From the NCBI GenBank assembly GCA_018712665.1, contig DVGP01000077.1:1-8478 (forward strand): a stretch of 8,478 nt of DNA, written 5' to 3'. The stretch's first letter is position 1. Each line of letters begins with the position of its first letter. The translations under genes were made by a program, and so were the position numbers. Below are positions 1-5,350 of this stretch, one piece after another. The stretch is from Candidatus Pelethomonas intestinigallinarum. Lineage in GTDB: Bacteria; Bacillota; Clostridia; Oscillospirales; Oscillospiraceae. The notes beneath the pieces were generated by a model. It was not told the origin of the DNA. It worked only from the letters and a program-made list of their open reading frames with translations, and did no database searches.

Positions 1-175
1 ACGCCTTTTCCGCCAAAGGGGATTCGCTGCGCTTGCGCCTCGGCCCCTGACGGGTCCTGCGACGCTCGCTCCGCGCAAAGTGTTTTTCCGACGTACACGC
101 CGCCGGAAAAACGATTTGATTTTCTTCCGCCGCCTCCGGGCGGCGGAACTCTGCGAGGCTTTTTTGACGCGCTGA
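1..175 (+). repeat. Dispersed structured repeat, copy A (left end outside the window)
   Basis: This stretch is the reverse complement of positions 3704 down to about 3533. Bases 1-123 match 3704-3582 at 120 of 123 positions, and the match resumes at 149-168. It contains a hairpin with 9-bp arms (82-90 GTTTTTCCG with 104-112) and a second hairpin with perfect 10-bp arms (125-134 with 139-148) around a TCCG loop. The 25 bases at 124-148 are the only strongly divergent part between the copies, and both versions fold. The tail CTCTGCGAGGCTTTTTTGAC runs directly into a terminator hairpin. No open reading frame of recognisable function lies in it. It could be a MITE-like element or a structured 3'-UTR element; I do not recognise a named family. 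Confidence 0.85.
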
Positions 176-205
176 GAGCGGGAGCCTTTTGGCTCCCGCT
201 CTTTT
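175..205 (+). terminator. Rho-independent terminator of an upstream rightward transcript
   Basis: A perfect 12-bp stem (175-186 AGAGCGGGAGCC with 191-202) surrounds a TTTT loop and is followed by a short T tract at 202-205. The T tract lies only on the + side, so it would end a transcript coming from the left, outside the window. It sits where copy B of the repeat carries a different GC-rich hairpin, so it may be the terminal module of the repeat. Confidence 0.75.
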
Positions 206-352
206 CCTGCTCCGGGAGGGAATGGAGCGGATAAAATGACCGATTTTTTCATGTACAGGAAGGCGGCGCAAGGGCTGGGACGGTCTGGGCGGTCCGCTGC
301 CAACAGCCGACAGCAGGTGCAGGATTTGTCAAGAAAAAGTGCGAAAAAACAC

Positions 353-380
353 TTGAAATTTCGAAAAAAGCATGTATACT
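353..380 (+). promoter_or_regulatory. Sigma-A-type promoter of the SLH protein gene
   Basis: The -35 is TTGAAA (353-358), the spacer is 16 bp and the -10 is TATACT (375-380), in an AT-rich island within GC-rich surroundings. The predicted start is near 387, giving a leader of about 120 nt. A 5-bp inverted repeat, AAGTG (337-341) and CACTT (350-354), overlaps the -35, and the 8-bp palindrome GAAATTTC (355-362) lies across the -35 and spacer. Either could be a regulator site, but I recognise neither. Confidence 0.7.
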
Positions 381-386
381 GAGGAA

Positions 387-505
387 CCGTTGCAGGGCTC
401 GTGTGTCGGAAGACATCGGACAGCCAGGGGAGGATCCCTCTGGTCTCTCTGAGTGGATACGACATAAATGAGCAAAAAATCTATGCAACGCGAGGAGAAC
501 AATAC
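387..505 (+). promoter_or_regulatory. Long 5' leader of the SLH protein gene, with a hairpin
   Basis: The predicted untranslated leader is about 119 nt. It contains a 7-bp stem with one G-T pair (424-430 with 437-443) around the loop AGGATC, and a small TGTC/GACA hairpin with a GGAA loop near 404-415. The ribosome binding site GAGGAG (492-497) lies 8 nt before the ATG at 506. I see no match to a riboswitch class I know, so any regulatory role is inference from leader length and structure. Confidence 0.35.
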
Positions 506-2320
506 ATGAGACACGCACGTAAGAACTGGTTGGCTGCGGCCCTGGCGCTGGTCATGGCGCTGACGCTGCTGCCCGCCAACGCGCTGGCCGCTTTCGGCCA
601 GACCCGGGAGACCGGGACCCGTCACCAGGCCGGCTCCGCCCAGGAGCTGAAGGAGGCCCTGACTGCGGCCCAGCCTGGCGATGTGATTGCCCTCACCGGG
701 GATATCACCGTGACCAATGAGGACGCCGGCCTGCCCCGGAACGAGGCCGTGGTCACCGTACCGGGCGGCGTCACCCTGGACGGCGGCGGATTCAGCATCA
801 TCGCCGCCGAGAGCTGGAGCAAGGAGCTCGCCAACAGCATCGTGGGCGCCACCTCCGGCCAGGTCGTGATCCGGGACCTGACCATCGTGGGTAACGAGAA
901 CACCAAGCACGGCGTCAACATCTACTCCGCCCCCGAGGCGGAGGGCGAGGCCCGCACCAGCGTGGAGTTGGAGGATGTGACCATCGAGAACAGCGGCAAC
1001 GCCGGCCTGGTGGTGGCCAACTCCGTGGTCACCGCCGCGGGCCTGACCACCCGGGGCAACGCCTGGGGCGCCGTGAACGTGGACCTGGGCGTCCCCAGCT
1101 TCACCATGACCGACAGCCGCCTGGAGGAGGACGTCCAGATCTGGACCGAGACAGCCGACGCCGAGATCGAGGCTGAGGGCCTGGACCTGGTGGTCAAGGG
1201 CGTGGGTGACGGCACCCTGAAGGGCTACACCTACATCACCGATGACGTATCCAAGCTGGGCGAGGCCTACGACGAGGAGAACAAGACTGTCTATACCGCT
1301 CTGGAGGAGGCCGTCAAGGCTCCCGAGGTCCGCGGCCTGCGCCTGGTCCGCGACGTGACTGTGGGCAGCGGCCAGTCCATCACCATTCCCGAGACCGTGA
1401 CCCTGACCATCGGCGACGGCGTGACCCTGACCGTGGAGAACGGCGGCACCCTGACCAACGACGGCGAGATCGTGGTGGAGGACGGCGGCCAGCTGGACGG
1501 CGATATCGACGGCGACGATGAGGCCGTCAAGCACCGCTACACCGTCCGCTTCGACGCCAACGGCGGCGAGAACGTGGCCTCTCAGACCGTGGAGAGCGGC
1601 GCGGAGATCGAGCTGCCCCAGGCCGTCCGGGAGGGCTATGACTTCCTGGGCTGGGAGCTGAACGACGAGACCTACGCCGCCGGTGAGAAGTACACCGTCA
1701 CCTCCAGCGTGACCTTCACCGCCCAGTGGCAGGAGAGCGACGAGGACGGCGATAATGGGGACGAGGAGTGGGAGAACCCCTACGCCGATGTGGCTGCCAA
1801 TCAGTGGTTCTACGCCGCCGTCCAGTACGTCAGCGAGAACAATCTGATGAATGGCGTGGCGGAGAACGCCTTTGGCCCCGACATCCACACCACCCGGGGC
1901 ATGCTGGTGACCATCCTCCACCGCATGGAGGGTGAGCCCCAGGCCGGCGAGCACAGCTTTACCGACGTGGCCGAGGACAAGTACTACGCCGACGCCGTGG
2001 CCTGGGCCGCTGAAAACGACATTGTCAACGGTTACAGCGACACCGTGTTCGCCCCCGAGAAGGCCATGTCCCGGGAGGAGATGGCGGTGGTCCTCTACCG
2101 CTACGCCCAGTACAAGGGATGGGACGTCTCCGCCCAGGGCGACCTGTCCCGCTACGCTGACAGCGAGAGCGTCAGCGCCTGGTCCACCGAGGCCATGACC
2201 TGGGCTGTGGGCGCCAAGGTCATGGACGGCATGGACGGCCGCCTGGCTCCCCAGGGCGACGCCCTCCGCTCCCAGACCGCCACTGTGCTCATGCGCGTGA
2301 GCACCCTGGCCGGCAACTGA
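506..2320 (+). CDS. Secreted S-layer-homology protein with beta-helix-like and InlB-type repeat regions
   Basis: This 604-aa protein is predicted to be exported and held on the cell wall. Residues 1-28 form a signal peptide (basic start MRHARK, hydrophobic core, cleavage after ALA). Residues 43-225 resemble a right-handed beta-helix (AQPGDVIALTGDITV, then short repeated strands and turns). Residues 285-335 contain more short strand repeats. Residues 344-409 are an InlB-type (Listeria-Bacteroides) repeat, with FDANGG and GYDFLGW as key motifs. An acidic linker (411-422) leads to three SLH domains at about 424-476, 484-540 and 545-600. SLH domains in this group usually bind pyruvylated wall polymer. 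The start at 506 is chosen for GAGGAG 8 nt upstream and the signal peptide directly after it; an in-frame GTG at 401 has neither. The gene has its own promoter and terminator, so it is probably monocistronic. What its beta-helix region binds is unknown; adhesion or glycan binding is a guess. Confidence 0.93.
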   Translation: MRHARKNWLAAALALVMALTLLPANALAAFGQTRETGTRHQAGSAQELKEALTAAQPGDVIALTGDITVTNEDAGLPRNEAVVTVPGGVTLDGGGFSIIAAESWSKELANSIVGATSGQVVIRDLTIVGNENTKHGVNIYSAPEAEGEARTSVELEDVTIENSGNAGLVVANSVVTAAGLTTRGNAWGAVNVDLGVPSFTMTDSRLEEDVQIWTETADAEIEAEGLDLVVKGVGDGTLKGYTYITDDVSKLGEAYDEENKTVYTALEEAVKAPEVRGLRLVRDVTVGSGQSITIPETVTLTIGDGVTLTVENGGTLTNDGEIVVEDGGQLDGDIDGDDEAVKHRYTVRFDANGGENVASQTVESGAEIELPQAVREGYDFLGWELNDETYAAGEKYTVTSSVTFTAQWQESDEDGDNGDEEWENPYADVAANQWFYAAVQYVSENNLMNGVAENAFGPDIHTTRGMLVTILHRMEGEPQAGEHSFTDVAEDKYYADAVAWAAENDIVNGYSDTVFAPEKAMSREEMAVVLYRYAQYKGWDVSAQGDLSRYADSESVSAWSTEAMTWAVGAKVMDGMDGRLAPQGDALRSQTATVLMRVSTLAGN

Positions 2321-2346
2321 GGACGGAACTAAAACGGAGTAAAACA

Positions 2347-2389
2347 AACAGCCCTGTGCCGCCGGTAAGGCGGCACAGGGCTGTTTTTG
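2347..2389. terminator. Strong bidirectional terminator between convergent genes
   Basis: An 18-bp perfect stem (2347-2364 with 2370-2387) surrounds the loop GGTAA. On the + strand TTTTT follows (2385-2389), ending the SLH gene. On the - strand the stem is followed by TTTGTTTTA, so it can also end azlCD, whose stop lies 40 bp away. Confidence 0.92.
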
Positions 2390-2428
2390 CCATTTTGAGA
2401 GCGGCTCCGTGCTATTTGAAAGGGGAGA

Positions 2429-2731
2429 TCACACCAGGAACAGCTCCGCCAGAAACACCACCAGACAGCTGGCCACCGCCACCTGGAAGAGGCTGCCGCC
2501 GAACCAGGCCAGGGCGGCCCCGGCGACCAGGGCCAGGAGCCCCGCCAGGGGGCTCTCGGTGGCCTCCACGATGGCGGGAAAGGTCATCACCGCCAGGGTG
2601 ACGTAGGGGACATAGTAGAGGAAGGAGCGGAGGGTCCGGCTGCGGATCTCCCGGCGGATGAGGACCAGGGGGGTGGCCCGGATCAGGAAGGCCACCAGGG
2701 CGGAGATGAGGATGTAGAGCCAGATGTTCAT
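2429..2731 (-). CDS. azlD: AzlD family branched-chain amino acid transport subunit
   Basis: This 100-aa, very hydrophobic protein is the small subunit that works with AzlC to export branched-chain amino acids and analogues such as azaleucine. It has about four membrane segments (residues 3-22, 36-56, 60-76 and 79-98) and the family-typical ATPLVLIRR segment after the first helix (residues 19-27) and YYVPY motif. Length fits the family (about 100-110 aa). The ATG (2729-2731) overlaps the azlC stop as ATGA, indicating translational coupling. AGGAGG lies 7 nt upstream inside azlC. It ends 40 bp before the shared terminator. The transported substrate in this organism is inferred from the family. 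Confidence 0.93.
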   Translation of the reverse strand: MNIWLYILISALVAFLIRATPLVLIRREIRSRTLRSFLYYVPYVTLAVMTFPAIVEATESPLAGLLALVAGAALAWFGGSLFQVAVASCLVVFLAELFLV

Positions 2732-3465
2732 GGGGAGACCTCCTCGCTTGTGTCGCGCTCCTGGTCCTCCGCCACCGGGAAGAGCAGGGCCGCCCCCAGG
2801 GAGATGGCTACGGTGAGGACGATGGTCCGCACCCCGGAGGACACGGCGGCCAGGACCGGCAGGGCCCCGGCGATGTAGCTGGCGGCGAAGCTCAGCAGCA
2901 CCAGGGCCAGCACCACCCGGCTGCGCCGGGCGGGGGGGACGATGATGGCCAGAAACATGCCGTAGAGCCCCACGCTCAGGGCGCTGACCAGCCGGGGCGG
3001 CAGCACGTTGCCCAGCACCACCCCCAGGAAGGTCCCCAGGGCCCAGCTGGGGATGGACACCGACATGGCCCCGTAGGTGTAGAAGGGGTTCAAACGGCCG
3101 GGGACGGCGGCGGAGACGCCGAAGATCTCGTCGGTGATGCCGAAGCCCACCAGGGCCCGGTGGACCAACGGGGCGTCCGAGGCCAGCTTCTGGCTCAGGG
3201 AGCAGCTCATCAGCAGGTACCGGGCGTTGGACACCAGGGCCATGACGGCCATCTCCCAGTAGCCGGCCCCCGCCGCCACCAGGGAGATCACCGCGTATTC
3301 CCCGGCGGAGGCGTGGTTGAGGAGGCTGGACACCGCCGCCTGAACGGCGGAGAAGCCGGCGTTCCGTGCGGCGATGCCCAGGGTGAAGGCCACGGCGAAG
3401 TAGCCCAGGGCAATGGGCACCCCGTCCCGCAGGCCGTCCTGATACCAAATTCGGTTGCTTTTCAT
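2728..3465 (-). CDS. azlC: AzlC family branched-chain amino acid permease subunit
   Basis: This 245-aa integral membrane protein is the large subunit of the AzlCD exporter. It has the family hallmarks: an N-terminal DGLRDGVPIALGYFAVAFTLG, cut here as DGLRDGVPIALGYF (residues 10-23), SNARYLLMS near 79-87, and GFGITDEIFG near 107-116. About six to seven hydrophobic segments are visible and the tail is charged. The start is ATG 3463-3465, with GGAGG 10 nt upstream. It overlaps azlD by four bases. I found no convincing promoter in the short space upstream: a perfect TTGACA (3537-3542, - strand) lacks a -10 because a GC hairpin occupies that place. Transcription may come from nagB through the repeat, or from a promoter I cannot see. 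Confidence 0.94.
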   Translation of the reverse strand: MKSNRIWYQDGLRDGVPIALGYFAVAFTLGIAARNAGFSAVQAAVSSLLNHASAGEYAVISLVAAGAGYWEMAVMALVSNARYLLMSCSLSQKLASDAPLVHRALVGFGITDEIFGVSAAVPGRLNPFYTYGAMSVSIPSWALGTFLGVVLGNVLPPRLVSALSVGLYGMFLAIIVPPARRSRVVLALVLLSFAASYIAGALPVLAAVSSGVRTIVLTVAISLGAALLFPVAEDQERDTSEEVSP

Positions 3466-3507
3466 GGGATAGGGACCTCCATCTGGATGGATGGGAAAGG
3501 CAGGGAA

Positions 3508-3531
3508 AAGCGCCGCCTCCGGGCGGCGCTT
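3508..3531. repeat. REP-like palindrome, left border of repeat copy B
   Basis: A perfect 10-bp stem (3508-3517 with 3522-3531) has a TCCG loop, which in RNA is a stable UNCG-type loop on the + side. Its 18-base core (3511-3528) recurs exactly at 128-145 and 3728-3745. Read on the - strand it is followed by TTTTCCC, so it could act as a weak terminator for leftward transcription from nagB. Confidence 0.8.
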
Positions 3532-3724
3532 CAGCCTGTCAAAAAGCCTCGCAGAGTTTTGCGCCGCGCACGGCGCGAAATAAAATCAAATCGTTTTTCC
3601 GGCGGCGTGTACGGCGGAAAAACACTTTGCGCGGAGCGAGCGTCGCAGGGCCCGACAGGGGCCGAGGCGCAAGCGCAGCGAATCCCCTTTGGCGGAAAAG
3701 GCGTCAGCCTTTTTCGACAGCCTC

Positions 3725-3748
3725 AAGCGCCGCCTCCGGGCGGCGCTT
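3725..3748. repeat. REP-like palindrome, right border of repeat copy B
   Basis: It is identical over 24 bases to 3508-3531, with the same 10-bp arms and TCCG loop. It lies 27 bp past the nagB stop, so it would be the first hairpin in the nagB 3' UTR. No T tract follows on the - strand, which argues against simple termination; protection of the mRNA 3' end is possible but inferred. Confidence 0.75.
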
Positions 3749-3775
3749 TCAGCGAAGGGGGAATATGCCCCGGCG

Positions 3776-4504
3776 TTACAGGAGCTTGCTCAGGGCCGCT
3801 TTATCACCCACCAGCACCACGTCGGGGTGCATCTGGAGGATGGAGGCGGGCACCTCGGGGACCACGGGGCCGGTGAAGGCGGCCTTGACGATGTCCGCTT
3901 TGCTCTCCCCGGAGACCACCACCAGGATCTGCCGGGCCTGCATGATGGACTTGATGCCCATGGTGATGGCCCGGCGGGGCACCTCCTCCCGGGAGGCAAA
4001 GAAACGGGCGTTGGCCTCGATGGTGCTCTCGGTCAGGTCCACCACGTGGGTCTCCAGCTCAAAGGCGTGGCCGGGCTCGTTGAAGCCGATGTGGCCGTTG
4101 TGGCCCATGCCCAGGACCTGGATGTCGATGCCGCCCATGTCCCGGATCACCTGGTTGTAGCGCAGGCACTCCGCCTCCGGGTCCGCCGCCATGCCGTTGG
4201 GCACATTGGTGCTGGCCGGGTCGATGTTCACGTGGTCGAACAGGTTGGTCTGCATGAAGTAGCGGTAGCTCTGGTCGTGGGTGGGGGCCAGGCCAACATA
4301 TTCGTCCAGATTCACCGTCCGCACCTGGCTGAAATCCAGGTCGCCCTTGTTGTACCAGTCGATAAGCTGCTGGTACATGCCCACGGGGGTGGACCCGGTG
4401 GCCAGACCCAGCACGGAGTTGGGCTTTAGAATCACATGGGCGGAGACGATATTGGCCGCCTTGCGGCTCATGCCCTTGTAGTCGTCGGCAACATAGATCT
4501 TCAT
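3776..4504 (-). CDS. nagB: Glucosamine-6-phosphate deaminase
   Basis: This 242-aa cytoplasmic enzyme converts glucosamine 6-phosphate to fructose 6-phosphate and ammonia, feeding amino sugars into glycolysis. Visible motifs are the phosphate-binding LATGSTP (34-40), NLDEY with the expected catalytic Asp67, and GHNGHIGFNEPG (134-145) with His138 and Glu143 at the catalytic positions. Asn136 stands where E. coli NagB has Asp141, as in several Firmicute enzymes. Length matches the short Firmicute form. The start at 4502-4504 gives MKIYVADDY, with GAGGAG 8 nt upstream; the in-frame extension to 4573 has no ribosome binding site and would run through the predicted promoter. No nagA or transporter gene lies beside it. 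It has its own promoter and candidate operator, so it is probably controlled separately from its neighbours. Confidence 0.97.
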   Translation of the reverse strand: MKIYVADDYKGMSRKAANIVSAHVILKPNSVLGLATGSTPVGMYQQLIDWYNKGDLDFSQVRTVNLDEYVGLAPTHDQSYRYFMQTNLFDHVNIDPASTNVPNGMAADPEAECLRYNQVIRDMGGIDIQVLGMGHNGHIGFNEPGHAFELETHVVDLTESTIEANARFFASREEVPRRAITMGIKSIMQARQILVVVSGESKADIVKAAFTGPVVPEVPASILQMHPDVVLVGDKAALSKLL

Positions 4505-4532
4505 TTGGACAGCTCCTCTCGGTCTTAAGATG

Positions 4533-4545
4533 TGTACCGGGTACA
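4533..4545. promoter_or_regulatory. Candidate operator at the nagB transcription start
   Basis: TGTACCGGGTACA is a perfect palindrome with 6-bp arms and one central base. It touches the predicted -10 and spans the expected start of nagB transcription, where a bound repressor would block RNA polymerase. In Firmicutes nagB is often controlled by GntR-type regulators (NagR/DasR), but I cannot assign this site to that family. Confidence 0.5.
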
Positions 4546-4573
4546 GCATAGCCCAAGAACGGGAAAAAGGCAA
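4545..4573 (-). promoter_or_regulatory. Predicted nagB promoter
   Basis: Read on the - strand, TTGCCT (4568-4573) and TATGCT (4545-4550) are separated by exactly 17 bp, each matching the consensus at four of six positions. The predicted start is near 4538, with a leader of about 35 nt before ATG 4504. The spacer is one arm of the long inverted repeat 4551-4605. Confidence 0.55.
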
Positions 4574-4614
4574 GGGTTGTCCCCGACTTTTTCCCGTTCT
4601 TGGGCAAATTTTTT
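4551..4614 (+). terminator. Very long inverted repeat with a T tract on the + side
   Basis: Two perfect 19-base arms (4551-4569 GCCCAAGAACGGGAAAAAG and 4587-4605) surround a 17-nt loop. On the + strand AAA and then TTTTTT (4609-4614) follow, the form of a rightward terminator, but no rightward gene lies upstream. On the - strand, where the YitT-like gene ends 20 bp away, no T tract follows. It may shield the YitT-like gene from antisense transcription, form the 3' end of its mRNA, or act as a regulator site for nagB, whose promoter it overlaps. Confidence 0.6.
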
Positions 4615-4624
4615 CATCGGGCGG

Positions 4625-5269
4625 TCAGGATGCCTCTGATCTCCGGCGGCGGAGGGGGAGCCGGGGGCTTTGGAGCGCGTCGATGATCAGGGAGGAGACG
4701 GTAACCGTCACCAGGGAGAAGGCGATGCGCCGGAGGGGGATATAGCTCAGGGACAGCAGCAGTACCGTCAGGTCGGTGAACAGATAGGCCCGGGAGAGGC
4801 GCCAGCCGGTGGCCTTGGAGATCACCAGGGCCAGGGCGTCGTCCCCGCCGCAGCTGCCGCCCTGGCGGACCACGATCCCCACCCCCACGCCGACGAACAG
4901 GCCCCCCAGCAGGGCCGCCGCCAGGGGGTGGGCGCTCAGATCCGGCAGCATGGGCGGGAAGCTCTCCCACAGCCGAAAGAAAGCGGACATCCCCACGGTG
5001 GCCACGGCGGACCACCGCAGAAAGCTCCAGCCCAGGGACCGCAGGGCCAGGGCGTAGCAGGCCAGGTCCAGCAGCAGGCTGCACAGGGAGCTGGGGATGC
5101 CCAGCCAGTGCTCCGCCAGCAGCAGCAGTCCCAGTACGCCCCCCTCGGTGACGCCGGTGCGGCGGTGGATGTTGTAGATGCCGAAGGAGGCGATGGCCGC
5201 CCCCAGGAGCACGAGGGCCGTCCGTCCGGCCAGAGGCCCCCACTGGATCTGTTTCCATTTTTGCCTCAT
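4625..5269 (-). CDS. YitT family (DUF161-type) membrane protein without the C-terminal cytoplasmic domain
   Basis: This 214-aa integral membrane protein has about six hydrophobic segments (near 14-33, 44-60, 63-79, 84-98, 116-134 and 163-197). It carries the family hallmarks: GVTEGGVLG (39-47), the glycine-rich GGLFVGVGVGIVVR (122-135), GGSCGGDDALALVISK (137-152) and the helix start of the last segments. Classical YitT proteins are about 280 aa with a C-terminal DUF2179 domain; this one stops after the membrane part in a basic tail (LPLRRRRSEAS). The start is ATG 5267-5269, with AGAGG 11 nt upstream; a GTG three codons earlier lies too close to the same site. It is divergent from the MerR regulator across a MerR-type promoter and is its likely target. 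The function of YitT proteins is poorly known; a transport role is inferred from the fold only. Confidence 0.9.
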   Translation of the reverse strand: MRQKWKQIQWGPLAGRTALVLLGAAIASFGIYNIHRRTGVTEGGVLGLLLLAEHWLGIPSSLCSLLLDLACYALALRSLGWSFLRWSAVATVGMSAFFRLWESFPPMLPDLSAHPLAAALLGGLFVGVGVGIVVRQGGSCGGDDALALVISKATGWRLSRAYLFTDLTVLLLSLSYIPLRRIAFSLVTVTVSSLIIDALQSPRLPLRRRRSEAS

Positions 5270-5286
5270 TTCGTTCACGTCCTCTC

Positions 5287-5315
5287 TTCCCCCATAGGAT
5301 AAACCCTGGTATAAT
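5287..5315 (+). promoter_or_regulatory. Predicted promoter of the MerR-family regulator
   Basis: A perfect -10, TATAAT (5310-5315), lies inside the operator. The -35 at 17 bp (TTCCCC, 5287-5292) is poor. Binding of the regulator would cover this -10, which predicts autorepression. The leader is about 29 nt and holds GGAGG (5339-5343), 7 nt before the ATG. Confidence 0.55.
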
Positions 5316-5326
5316 ACCAAGGTCAA
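5296..5326 (-). promoter_or_regulatory. MerR-type promoter of the YitT-like gene (19-bp spacer)
   Basis: On the - strand, TTGACC (5321-5326) and TATCCT (5296-5301) are 19 bp apart, two more than optimal. A long spacer with a palindrome centred in it is the signature of promoters that MerR-family activators twist into an active form. The predicted start lies about 20 bp before the ATG at 5269. Confidence 0.7.
5303..5323. promoter_or_regulatory. MerR-family operator in the divergent gap
   Basis: A 21-bp palindrome has arms ACCCTGGTAT (5303-5312) and ATACCAAGGT (5314-5323) around a central A, with one mismatched pair (5306/5320). It fills the spacer of the leftward promoter and contains the -10 of the rightward one. 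This is where a dimer of the neighbouring regulator is expected to sit. Confidence 0.8.
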
Positions 5327-5350
5327 GAGAAATTTTTCGGAGGACCGCCC

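Larger units (their letters stand above)
3508..3748 (-). repeat. Dispersed structured repeat, copy B, bounded by two identical palindromes
   Basis: This is the inverted second copy of the repeat at 1-175. The core 3582-3704 matches copy A at 120 of 123 bases. The ends are imperfect inverted repeats: CTTCAGCCTGTCAAAAAG (3530-3547, read on +) against CTTGAGGCTGTCGAAAAAG (3726 leftward, read on -). Outside them lie two identical 24-base palindromes at 3508-3531 and 3725-3748. Inside are a 9-bp stem (3593-3601 with 3615-3623) and the variable 25-base hairpin (3557-3581). It fills nearly the whole nagB-azlC gap. The structure fits a MITE-like element or a structured RNA element after nagB. No target-site duplication was identified with confidence. 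Confidence 0.85.

Noticed and set aside
401..505. Upstream in-frame GTG start for the SLH protein
   Set aside because: It would add 35 residues in front of a clear signal peptide, lacks a ribosome binding site, and lies only about 15 nt after the predicted transcription start.
387..505. Known riboswitch (for example cyclic di-GMP) in the SLH gene leader
   Set aside because: I could not find the conserved core of any class I know; only simple hairpins are visible.
329..2347. Leftward open frame of 672 codons opposite the SLH gene
   Set aside because: It is a shadow of high-GC coding sequence: the translation is low-complexity (Gly, His, Val, Leu), has no domain, and the opposite strand holds a complete multi-domain protein with signal peptide and ribosome binding site.
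3160..4429. Several rightward open frames over azlC, the repeat and nagB
   Set aside because: They are antisense to clear family members, have arginine/glycine-rich compositions without domains, and run through the non-coding repeat.
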